The position numbers were made by a program, and so were the translations under genes. From Rosellinia necatrix (lineage: Eukaryota > Ascomycota > Sordariomycetes > Xylariales > Xylariaceae), in contig JAGYVD010000002.1 in the NCBI GenBank assembly GCA_021209875.1, positions 3,286,001-3,350,000 on the forward strand: a stretch of DNA of 64,000 bases, in the 5' to 3' direction. Positions 50,601 to 62,336 of the stretch are shown piece by piece; position 1 is the stretch's first letter; each line of letters begins with the position of its first letter. A model generated the notes under the pieces. That model searched no databases, was not told the origin of the DNA, and saw nothing but the letters and a program-made list of their open reading frames with translations.

Positions 50601-53578
50601 TAAAAGCAACAAAAAACGCCATAAAAATATTATATAAAAAACAGGGTAAAATTAAAGTTGATTATATAATTAATAAAGATAACAGCTTAGTTATATATCA
50701 TATATTGTTATTATGATTAAAAAATAAAGTTTTAATTTAAAAAAAAAAAGCTAGTGGAAACTATATTAAATTTAATTAGTTAAAAGACCCGACATAATTA
50801 TTAATTTAATTAAGAGCTTTATATAATATTAATATATATAAATTAAACTATATTACTATATACCAGAAAAATAAAAGATTAATAAAGAAAAATCAATTTA
50901 AACCGTTTAATTATTTAATATATAAAAGCGTACCACACTTAAAAAAAATATTATTAGATATATTATTTGTGTATAATAACTTATTTTTATATTTATAACA
51001 GCTAAAAAAGAACAGGCGTATAAACTAGCAATAAAGCTACAAGAGAACTGTATAATTAAGACACTTAAAGCATTATTTAAAAAGTCAGACGTTATAAAAA
51101 TTAATAATTTTATTATATAAAAAATGTTTCAATTTATTAAATATATTAAAACTAAATATAGCAAAGCTTAAACTTTCAAGTTTGAACTTACTTAAAAAAT
51201 TAAAAATAAAATAATAAAGCAATATAAAAAATTAAAACTGGTAATATAAAAATATGATAATATTAAAAAAAAACAGGGCTTCTATAATTTTTAATTATTT
51301 AATAAATAAGCTAAAAACTGCGATTAGCACATAGACTTTTATTAATATATAATTACAACGTTTAAAGTAAATTTTAAAATAGTATTTAAATATACATATA
51401 ATTAAAAAATAAGCTAGCAAAAAAGATTTTTTTATAACTATTAAGCAAACTTAAAATAAAATATGTTTAAAAAAAAACAATTTTAAAAATTATATAACTA
51501 TTGTACAGGCTAGCAAAGTTAAAACTGTGTTAGTTTAAGAGCTATTATTAATATTATAAAAAAAAGCTAAATATATTTATATTTATATATAACTTATGCT
51601 TATTATATATAAGAAAATAATGAAATAATTTTAATATTATTGGTTTATAAATAGATAATATTTTTAGGTTTATATTGTATAGCGTGTAAAACAAACATAT
51701 ATTAATAGTATATATTAATGAAAACTTTTATATAATATATTAATTATTGTTTAAATACTAAACCTTGTATTAAATAATATTAAAAACTTGAACTAAAAAA
51801 TCTAATAAGATATAAATAACTTTCAATGAAGTTTAATGTTTATATTATTAAACCTAATATATATAAAACTATTTATTTTTATTAACAAATTGTTTATGAA
51901 TAATATTAATACCAGTTTTTAGTTTAGACTTTTTACTATATTTATACAAGAAATCATATAAAAAAAACCTTAAATATTAAATTTACTAGAAATAAAATAT
52001 ATGAAAACTTTAAAAATATAAAAGAATTATTTAAAATATATTAAAAAGTAAACTATAAATAATATAATTAAGAGATTTAATAACATGATAGTTTTACGTA
52101 TAATAATTTAAAAAATTCTAGCTATAATAAATATTTCTTTAATTTTTATAGTCTTATATTTAAACTTGCAGTTATTATATACCTGTTTAATTAAGCAAGA
52201 TATAATATAAAAACAACATTTTATAATAAACATGATATTATTTTAAAAATTATATAAAAAATAAAAGATCTTTAAAATATAATACATTAATAGCGCAAAT
52301 AATTTAACAGATATATTTATAAAACAAAAGCTTAACTAAGCTTTTAAAAACTTAATATTTAAAAATAAACTTATTATACAAATTAAAACGTTCATAAAAT
52401 AAACTAAAAAAAAAACAATAAAAAATGAAATGTGTATAATAAAAATATAAATCTTATTTTATTTATATAAAAATATATATAGTTGTTCGTAAAAGCTAAC
52501 TTTTAAAAATCAGGCGTTGGTAGTATAATAATAATATATATATTATATTTAATTATTATATGTTTTAAGTTTAATTTTTAATTAAAGCTCATAATATTAA
52601 AATTCATAATAAAATATTAAAATCTTTAAATTTTGCTATTTTCTTTTTTTGTTATTGTTTATTTTTTTATTTTTATTTTGTGTTGGTATAATAACAACTT
52701 AAATTTTATTTTATATGTATAAAAAAGCATATAACTTCTATTAAAAGCTTAATTTTTTAAAAGCAGGCTTTAATATATAATAATAATATATATAATATTT
52801 AATTATTATATATTTTAAGTTTAATTTTAATTAAAGATGGCAAAGTTTAAAGTTTATAGTTTATAAATAAACCAATATAATAAACTCTGAACGTTGCAAT
52901 TTTTTTTATATATAATATTAAATTAATTTTTTAAAAATTAAAAAAACTATTGCTCTTATATATATATAAAAAACTATATATAAACTATATTTTTTATTTT
53001 GATAATTATTTATATATAAAAACAGCGAAAATATAATAAAAAAATCAAAAAAAACTTGAACAACTAGGCCAGAATTTATACTACAAGCAAGCTAGGCAAC
53101 AAAAGGTAATTATACCGGTATATAAAAACAGAAACAAAAAGCACGCTAGCAGATTTAATAATAAGCAGCAATTATACAGCATATAAATAAAAAGCTTAAA
53201 TATAGTTATATAATATAAAAAAACTAACTAGTACCATATAAAATATAAGCATCTTATTTTTATATAGTATAAAAAAGTAGCTATTATTACATAAAAATTA
53301 ATATATTTATTTTAATATTATATAGAAAAATCGATTGTTATTATATAATATTTAATTAAATTGTTTTTGTGTATTAAAAAACAGCTATTATTATATAATA
53401 TATAAATAAACTATTCTAATATAAATTAATTATAAAATTTAATAAAAATAATATATAATAAAGTTATAATTATATAATATTTAAATAATATATATTTTAC
53501 AGCATAAAAAAAACTACTAGCTATACAACAAATAAATAGATATAATAAAAACAGCTATACTAACAAAAAACAAAATAG
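47629..53578 (+). pseudogene. Internal region of the copia-type element (gag-pol relic)
   Basis: All frames are broken by RIP. From 48,145 to about 49,260 the same sequence occurs elsewhere in the window as two separated pieces (24,430-25,020 and 62,350-62,820). The only readable protein feature is the end of RNase H near 52,300. Protease, integrase and reverse-transcriptase motifs could not be read, so their presence is inferred from the family only. Confidence 0.6.
52234..52360 (+). pseudogene. RNase H C-terminus relic, copia type
   Basis: One frame reads YYFKNYIKNKRSLKI-stop-YINS then ANNLTDIFIKQKL-stop-AFKNL. It follows the conserved end of copia RNase H (a RYHFIRE-like segment, then a NLADIFTKPL-like segment), with alanine and threonine changed to threonine and isoleucine and glutamine codons changed to stops, all explained by C-to-T. 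It identifies the superfamily and strand. The domain cannot be functional. Confidence 0.7.
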
Positions 53579-53861
53579 TATTAAAATTCTAGCTATTAAT
53601 TATAAACTATAGCTATTATTAAACATGTTTAATTTTTTAATAAAAACCTGTAAAGATCGCGCAAAAATAAAATACATATTATTTTATTATTTAGCTAGCT
53701 TATATATTAATAGAATTTTTGCATTTACGTGTAAAAGTCCTGTTATGTACAAAAGTTTTTGCATAAAATAATCAAGCATAATAAACATTGTACAACAAAA
53801 GGTTGTATTCTGTTTTACGCGTGAACAGGAAATGTATCGCACGTATAAAGGCTATTTAATA
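53579..53861 (+). repeat. 3' LTR of the copia-type element (283 bp)
   Basis: The left end TATTAAAATTCTAGC is the RIP form of the family start TGTTGGAATTG. The right part (TTCTGTTTTACGCGTGAACA near 53,810) is far better kept than in the 5' LTR and matches the solo LTR. Each of the two LTRs is damaged in a different third. Confidence 0.75.
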
Positions 53862-54138
53862 ATATTTATAGTTTTAGTTTTTAATTTTTAATTTTTACAT
53901 AAATCGAAAAAATGCTGGCTTAATAAACTTAAGTTTTATTAGCAAACTATAATTTGTTTTTTATTTTATTTTTAAAAGTAATAGTTCAAATTAAATTATA
54001 TTAAAGCTAGACATTTTTTCTATTTTTGTATGCTTTAAAATTAAATTTTTAATTATTAAAACTATGGGAAATTTTTTAAAGGCTAAAGATTTAAAGTTGG
54101 TTTTATACTATAATACATTAAAAATTATTAAATATATA
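53862..54138. other. AT-rich spacer between the retrotransposon and family D copy 2
   Basis: I see no gene or repeat in it. Confidence 0.5.
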
Positions 54139-54336
54139 AGAGGTGCACCATAAGGGTGTAAAGTATGTATTATAAAAAATAAAGAACTAGCAAATCTAGG
54201 CTAAGCTAAACTTTTATTTAAGTGTGGGCTAGGGCTTATATATATAGGGCTAGGCCTAATTAAGTTATACGTGTAGCTACAGGGTATAGCACTTTAAATA
54301 AAAAAGCTTATATAAACGCTTTTTTTATGTTTGCAT
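54139..54336 (-). mobile_element. Family D element, copy 2 (198 bp)
   Basis: Reverse complement of 15,904-16,100: AGAGGTGCACCATAAGGGTG, then AACTAGCAAATCTAGGCTAA, then GGGCTAGGCCTAATTAAGTT. The CG-rich end is eroded here to ATGTTTGCAT. Intermediate RIP damage. Confidence 0.7.
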
Positions 54337-57300
54337 ATTAAAAAGCCGCGCTGATTAAAAAGTTCTGCTGATTTTAACAAAGTTTGTTATATAATTCGTT
54401 ATAGTTGGCTTTTTTTTTTAGTATTTATTTATATAAAAAGGCATAAACTATATTAATTTTAATATTTTTTAATAAGCTTTTTGTTGTATTAAAGTTGCTT
54501 TTCTGTTATTTATTAATTATATGCATAATTTTATTTTTTTTATTTAATAAAATAGTTAAAGCTGTTGCGTTTTTAGTTAAAATAATACTTAAAAACAATT
54601 TTTATTTATATATGTTTTTTTTGCTAAGATCTTGTTTAGCTTTTATAAGTTTAAATAATAATATTTATTGCTTAAAAAATTAAGTTTTTAAAAGTTATAT
54701 ATAAATAGTTTATAAAAATTATTAAATAAATATAAAATTATTAAAAAATTTAATTTATAAGCTAAGTTTTTATTTATTATTTAATTATTTAAACCTTTAA
54801 TTTTTATTAAAAATATTTTTTAATAATTAATTAAACAAATAATATTTTTATAAAAACATAAATAAATTTAAATGTTTTTATTAAATTTTAATAAGCAGTA
54901 TTTAATATTATAAATATATTTTACTACAGCTTAAGCAAAATTTATTACTAAATAAATGTTTTAATATAAATGCTTGCAAAAAAACATATATTTAAAAGTT
55001 TTTAATATTATTAAAATTAATTAATATTTTAATATATCAGGCCATTTAAATTTAAATAATTGTTTATAAAAATTAAATATATAATTTTATTATATATAAC
55101 GTTTAAGTTTTATTATAAAAAAATATAATGTTTATTTAATCTATTTTAGTTTAATAAATATATAATATTATATTATTATTTTAACTGTTTAATTTTTATG
55201 TTTTAATAAACTGTTTGTTTATAAATAATATATAGCTATTATTATTAGCTTAATATTAAATAACTTTTATATATTTTGCTAAAAGTTAAAAATAATTTTT
55301 TAAAAATGCTTTAATTATTTAATAAAAGTTATTTAATTAAAACAATGCTTATTTTTCTGCTATATAATTTTTATATTTTAAATTAATAATATATATTTTA
55401 AAACAAAGTATAAAACTATTATTATAACGTTAAAAATATTAAAATATAATTTTTTTTTTAACTGTTAAAAATACTTTTAATTTTAATTTTTAAAATGTTT
55501 AAATAAAGTTTATATTTATAATATATATAAATAATAGGTTTTTAAATCTAATAAATTTTAATTTTTTATAAATAACTGTTTATTAGTTTAGTTTAAATTA
55601 TATATATTATAATTTTTAATATAATTTTTATTATTTATATTTTATTAATTATTATAAATAGTTCTAGAGTTTATATTATTTATTAAATACTATAGTACTG
55701 TTTTTTATTATGCGCTTATTTTAAAATTTTTTTAATTCTGCTGATTAAAATATATAACCGTTTTATATTTATATACATGTTATATATTAATTTATTTATA
55801 ATAATATTAAAAAATACCTGGGCTTAAAATAAACCGCGATATTTTTAACGCTTTTTTTAAAATATTTTAAGTTTTTTAATACGTATATATATTTATAGTT
55901 TTTATATATATTATTAAAAATTTGTTTTTAAAGTTTTATTTATAATTATTTTGCATGTAAATATATAAAACATAGATTTTAATTTTTTTATATTATATTT
56001 AGCACAAGTTTATTATTTATTTTTATTAGTTTTTTATTTATTTTTAAATATTTAATATTATCTGCAAACAGCTAAAAACGTTTAATATATTGTTTAGCTT
56101 ATCTAGCAAATAATATATATATAATCTATATTATAATAAATAAATAAATAAATTAATTAGTTTATAATCAGCATGTTTAATAGCTGCAGTTTTAAAAGTT
56201 TTTATTTAATAATATTTTTAAGAATTAAATAATTTATTAATATTATTATTAATTTTTATTAAATTATATTATTATATGCAGCTTTTAGCTGTTTAAATTA
56301 AATATATTATTTTTAATTTTAAAAGTTTATAATTTATTTCGGCGTTAATTAATAATTTATTTAAATATATTATTAATTAAACGTTAATACTAAAAATAGG
56401 TTTTTTAGTTTTTATATATTTTTAGCTTTAAATAAGAAATTATTACTTTAAAACTTTTTATATTAATTTATTAATTTATAAAAACAATTTTTATATAAGT
56501 TATAATAAAACAGAATAATTTTTAATATATAATATTTTATATAGTTTTAAACAAAATTATTTTTACACCAGTTAATTTATAATATTTAATTTTTATATAT
56601 ATTTTATACATTTTAGTTTTTTTAGTTTAATATGTTTTATTTGCCTACTTTTAGCTAATAAAACAGCTTTTTTTTTTACAGCAGCTCGATTAATTTTATA
56701 CAATATAAAATTAAGCTATATAAAAATTTTATTACGCTTATATATGATTTAAAAGTTTTTAATTAATTTAAAAAAGCTAAGTTATAAATTGCTTTAATAT
56801 AGGTTTTAATATTATTATTTTAAACGTGTGTATTTTAAATTTAAATAAGTTTATTAAAAATAATTAATAAAAACTTTATTAATAATATAATTATATATTT
56901 ATTTTAAAATTATTTAAATATAGTTTTTAAATATTTTTATACTATTTAATAATATGTAAAAATATTATTATTTTATTTATAAATATTTTATAATATTTTT
57001 AATATATTTTAAAAAATTTTATATAATATTATATATAAGTTAAAAATTATAAAATTTTATTATAACAGTATAATATGTTTTTATTTTTTAAGCTTATAAT
57101 TATAAAATAGTTTTTAAAGTTTAAATATATTAAAATTAATAAAAAATATTATTATATTAATAATCGTTATAAAATAATATTTTTTAAAGATTTAATTATT
57201 TCTGCCTGTAATAATAATAAATATTTATTTAATACAGCTATTTTATTAAAATGTTTTAAGTTTATAACTACTTAGTTTTTTATATTATTATATTTAAAAC

Positions 57301-60300
57301 TTTTATTTTATTTAATATTAATTATTATATTATAAATATAAAATATATAAACAGGGTTAGTTTATTAACTTATTTTATTTGTTTTTTTTTTTATAAAAGT
57401 TGTTATAAAATTTATTAAAAAAATATAGGTTTTTATAACTAAATAAATATATACGATTTATAAGCTTAATGTTTTAGTTTTATTAATTCTTTATTAAAAA
57501 GCTTTTAATTACTGTATAACTAATATCTTAACTGTTTTTTTATTTTGTTAAATATTAAAAGCACCGGCGATTTTTTTAAATTTTTCAATTAAAAACGTTT
57601 TTTTAGCATATATATATATGCTTATAAAAATAATTATTTTTAGCATATTTATACATTATTAAATTTTAAATATAAATATAATTTTAAAAGTTTTAAAGCG
57701 CGCTGTTTTTAGTATTAATATGCTTTTATTTTTTTGTTTAAAAAAGTTTATTATATTTTTTATTGCATTTATAAACCGCGTTTTAAAAAAGAAAAATAAC
57801 TAAATAAAGTTTTATAAAATTAATAACTTTATTTAATATTAATACATTATATAAAAATATATTATGTATTACTACTGCTATAATTATTAAAGTTATTTTA
57901 AACTATATATTTATATATATTAATATTTTAATTTAATAAAATATTTATAAAAACTTTTTTTTATATAATATATAAAATATTATTAAAAATAGCTTTATAT
58001 TATTATTTATATTAATAATTATAGCTGCAGCAGCAACTAATAATATGTTTAAAGTTTTTTATAGTTATAATAAAATAGCTTTAATTTTTATTTTTTATAT
58101 TATATTTATTTTAACGTTTTTAATAATTATAACATATATTTTAAACATATTAATTATTAATATAATATATAATATTTTTTATTAATAATTATATTTATAA
58201 CTATTAAAATAATTTTAATATAAAAACATTAAAATTATAATTAATAAATAAAGCTTTATATTTAATAATTATATAAGCTTTTTTTGTTTAAAGTTTATTT
58301 TTTTTATTTATTATTTTTATATATTTATATTTTAAGCTTTAACATTAAATTTTATTTAAAACTTGTTTAAAGTTAAAAATTTAATTATCTTAGTTTTATA
58401 GCTTATAATTATTTAATATAAAAAAATTATTTTTAAAAAATAAATAAAGTTTAAATTTTTTATTATTTAGTTTTTTATAAATAAATACAAACTTAGTTTA
58501 TTTTTAAGCTTAATTTACTTTAGTTTAAAATTTTAAAACATTTATATTATTTTTTATTATATATTTTAAAATATTTAAAAAGTTTTGCTAATATATGTTA
58601 TATTTATGCTTAAGTTAGCATATATTTTTATTTTGTTGTTTATTTCAGGGTTTTATATTTTAAATTATAACTAAATATAATATATATATTTTTAATTTTT
58701 TTATATTATATATAAAAGCTTTTTAATATGTTTTATTTTTTAGTATTTTATAAATAATTAACAGTTTTTTTGTTTTATTGTTTTTTATTTAAAATATATT
58801 ATTATATTTTTTTATAATTTTTTAGCTTGCTTATAATATTATAAATGCTTAAAAATAAATTATAAAATAATATTAATACGGTATAATATTTATATATATG
58901 TTTTTTAAGTTAAATAAAAATAATATATTTAATTTTTAAAGCAGAGGTTAAGTTTATTTTTATATAAGTGCTATATTTTTTCTTGTTAATAATAAATTTT
59001 TAATAGCATTATTAATCCGTAAAGTTTATTATTACCTAAAATACCCTTTTAAATATATTTTTATTTTTTATTTTTTAATAAATAATAGTTTAATTAATTT
59101 TTGTTAGCTTTTTAGAAAAATAATCTTAATTGTTTTAATTATTGAAACAATTTTATTATTGCGATTATTTCTGCTATATTAATTATTATTTTTTTGCTGT
59201 CGATTGTTTTTATTAGAGTTATAATTTTTTCGATTTTTGCGTTTTTGCAAAAAGCTAAATTATCTGTTATTTTATTAGTTTTAATTATATTAATTATTAT
59301 AATTATATTTACTGCTGTTATAACTTTATTAGTTTTTGCTATTATTTTTTTAATACTCTTTTTTTAATTAGTTGCGCCGGCGATTTTTTAATTAGTTTTT
59401 AAAATAGCGATTATTTTTAAAAAAAAACCTAGGTTAATATATATGTTTTTAAGTATTAAAAGTTATTAATTATGCAAAATATGCTACATATTTCTTTTAT
59501 TAATTATTTTTTAATTAAGTTTTATAGATTCTTTTAATTTTTTAATTTTAAATATATATTTTTTATTTGCTAATTTTAAAAAATAGTTTTAAAACTGTTT
59601 ATTTTTAATTTTCTGCTGTTATAATTGTATATTATTATTTTATATTAGTTATTATTATTAATATTTAAAATATTTATAATATATATATATTTTAGTTATT
59701 TTTATATATATTAAAATAAAATATATAAGTTTTAATATATATTATAAAACATTTAATAGTTAGTTTTAAATTTATAAATAATTATATTAGCGTTTAATAT
59801 AAAATATTATTATATTATTTTAATTATTAAGCTTATATTTTTATAATAAAGTTTTATATATATAATAAAGCTTAGCTTATGATTTTATTATAAAACTACT
59901 AGTTTTATAAAAATATTTAAAATAAAAACAAAATTTATTATTTTATTTTATATTATATTTTTTTTTTTTAAAATAAAATAAACAGTTTATAAAAAATATA
60001 TATTAATAAAAATAAATTTTTTTTTGTTATTATATTAAAATTGTTAAAATTATTATATAATAAATTAAATATATTAATTTTTTTTTTAATTTAATATGTT
60101 TATTATAAGTATTTATAAATTAAATATTTAATAAGTTAAAACTTTTTGTGTATATTTTTTTATTTATCTGTTTTATTTATATTATAATTAAAGTTTAATA
60201 AATAATTAAATAAGTTTAAATTCGCAAATATTTTTGTTTTTATATTTTTTAACTGTTTTTAAAGTTTTTAAGCTGTATAAATAACAGTTAGTTTAATTAT

Positions 60301-61193
60301 ATGCTGTTTTACTGCTTTAGTTTATTATTTAATTATTTATGAACATAAGCTTTTTTTATAAAAGTTATTTCTTTTTTTTGTTGTGTTTTTTTTTTTTTTA
60401 TAATAAATTACAGCATAGTTTTATTTTTTAAATTTAAACTTTATTTTATTATTTTAACCATATTTAATATAAAAGCTTATATTTTTTTTAAAGCTTTTAT
60501 TGATTTATTGCTTTAAATAAAAAAAAAAAAATAATATATTAGTTTAGGCCTACTTTTTAAAAATATTAACTATTTTTTCTAAAAAAGCTTTTTGAAGTTT
60601 TTTTAACTTATTATTTTAAATAATTACTGTTTTTTAATGTTAAGTTTAATTAGCAGCTTTATTTTAACTTTTATAAATTTAACTGTTTTTTTTATTAATT
60701 TATTATTTAGCTATTTTTATTTTAAGATATTATTTTAAGCCTATAAATATTTTTTTTATAAGTATTAATAAGCTTAATAAATTAATAAAATAAACTATAA
60801 TATAAAAAAAAAAAAATTATTTATATTAAACAGCTAGTTTAAATATTTATAACGTTTATTTTATTATTAATTAAAATATAAAAATATATATTAAGCTTAT
60901 TATTTATTTTAATTATATATTTACAAAAATTTTTCCGACGTTTTTAATTAAATATATTATTTAAATAACTTTTAATTTTACAACAGATCGTTATTAAAAA
61001 TAACATTTAGTTTTAATAAATATATTTAATATAAAAAAACTTCTGCTTAGTTTGCTTAAATAAAATATACTTTTTATAACAAGCATATGTTTTTATATTT
61101 ATAAAAACATTTAAAAATAGTTTTATTTTTAAAAAATAAAATTTAATAGTTTAGTTTAGATTTTATAAACAAACATTATAAAAGTATTAATTT
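54337..61193. repeat. RIP-eroded AT-rich block
   Basis: This is the longest featureless stretch, nearly pure A+T with many TTTAA/TATA runs. The only hints of former coding are near 59,140-59,400 (separate entry). A 62-codon open frame at 54,495-54,683 is hydrophobic and looks like chance reading of T-rich DNA. No repeat pair was detected by eye. Confidence 0.55.
59140..59400 (-). pseudogene. RIP-broken coding relic, family unknown
   Basis: On the minus strand one frame stays open for about 85 codons with no start codon: KSPAQLIKKRVLKKI at its 5' end and NLAFCKNAKIEKIITLIKTI further on. It is bounded by TAA stops that could be former CAA codons. It retains CG (GCCGGCG) and alternating charged and hydrophobic residues, more protein-like than its neighbours. 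No domain is recognisable. Confidence 0.3.
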
Positions 61194-61389
61194 AAAAATA
61201 TATTATAAAAATATAAAATATATATTATAAAAATAAAAACCTAGCAAATCTAAGCTAAGCTAAAATTTTATTTAAGTATAGGCTAAAGCTTATATACATA
61301 AGGCTAGGCATAATTAAGTTATATATATAGCTACGGGCTATAGCACCCCAAATAAAAAAGCTTATATAAGCGCTCCCTTTACGCGCGCG
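61192..61389 (-). mobile_element. Family D element, copy 3 (198 bp)
   Basis: It shares AACCTAGCAAATCTAAGCTA and GCGCTCCCTTTACGCGCGCG with copy 1 in reverse orientation. A 7-base direct repeat, TATTAAT, lies at 61185-61191 and 61390-61396 and may be its target duplication, but copies 1 and 2 do not show an equivalent, and TATTA also follows the element in those copies. The GGTGCACC end is fully eroded while the CG-rich end is intact. Confidence 0.65.
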
Positions 61390-61390
61390 T

Positions 61391-62151
61391 ATTAATATAT
61401 TACCAATAAAATAAATATATATAAGTTATTTTATATTTAAGCTCATACAGATTATTAACTGTTTTATAAATTTATATTTAAATATTTATTTTCAAACAAA
61501 ATTAAATTTCAAAATAAAAAATAAAATAAAAAATACAAACAGGTCATATTAAAAACCTGCGTGCTTATTAAAAAAGTTACTATAAGCTTTTAAAAAACTA
61601 AAGCTAGTAAGAATTACGTTTAAAATATATTGTTACTACTATTTAAATATAATATTAATTACAGTTTAAAAAAACAACTAATTATGATATTATAATTATT
61701 AAATATTTAATACTAAGAGAATTAAAGTTTAAAAAAGCAACGGGTTATTTTAATACATTAATAACTAAATATAATAATTTATTAAAAATTAATAATTTAA
61801 CTATTTTAAAATATAACGCAAACTTATATTAAACTGGCGTTATAATATTTTTTTAATTTTTATACTAATAAAACTAAAATAATCCACAGGTTAATACAAA
61901 ATATATTAAATTAATGCTTTAAATAAATTTATAAGTTAATAAATGTTAATAAATTTTTCTAGCAACAGCTGAGCTTAAAAACTAACTGTTCTATTTTTTT
62001 TAATAAATAGTGCTATTTAAAAAATAACAAAAAGTTATATCACAGGTCAGGTATACGCAGATGTTAAAAAACTAAACGTATTTTATCTGCCGGCACAAAA
62101 GAAATAAACTAAAATATAACGCCGTATATTTATAAGACTTACTGCATTATT
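61391..62151. other. AT-rich spacer between family D copy 3 and family A copy 4
   Basis: RIP-eroded sequence with a few CG remnants near 62,080 (ATCTGCCGGCAC). No gene or repeat is recognised. Confidence 0.5.
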
Positions 62152-62336
62152 TAATATAGTTTATTAAAAATAATATAGTTAAATGTGTAAAAATATAATA
62201 TAAAATTAAAAAAAGAAAAGCTTCTGGTCTCTGCAGCACTAGACGCTTTATGCTAGTACTTTATCTAATCTACACAATTTTTATTTAGGTAGCAGCGCTA
62301 GCTAGATAAAAGCCCCCCCTCTTTTTAACTGTGGTA
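62152..62336 (+). mobile_element. Family A repeat, copy 4 (~185 bp)
   Basis: The left end is strongly RIP-altered (TAGTTTATTAAAAATAATAT for TGGTTTACTAGGGGTAGTGT). The middle and right are better kept (GCTTCTGGTCTCTGCAGCAC and AGCCCCCCCTC). Its right flank starts to match retrotransposon sequence at about 62,350 (equal to 48,790 on), the exact continuation of the sequence that stops at family A copy 3. Confidence 0.7.

Larger units (their letters stand above)
47346..53861 (+). mobile_element. Ty1/copia-type LTR retrotransposon, RIP-inactivated (6.5 kb)
   Basis: Two LTRs in direct orientation enclose a 5.95 kb internal region with no intact gene. Termini fit TGTTG...CAACA: the 5' LTR starts TGTTGGAATTG, and the RIP-altered ends read TATTTAATA where the solo LTR has CATTCAACA. 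The flanks ATATA (47341-47345) and ATATT (53862-53866) are near-equal and may be the target duplication. Order and orientation are fixed by an RNase H C-terminal relic at 52,234-52,360, upstream of the 3' LTR, where copia-type pol ends. The region just before the 3' LTR (AACAAAAAACAAAATAG) is purine-rich as expected of a polypurine tract. No primer-binding site was confirmed. Confidence 0.75.

Noticed and set aside
54495..54683. 62-codon hydrophobic open frame resembling a small membrane protein
   Set aside because: T-rich DNA gives phenylalanine, leucine and isoleucine by default. There is no sign of a promoter, conservation or GC retention.
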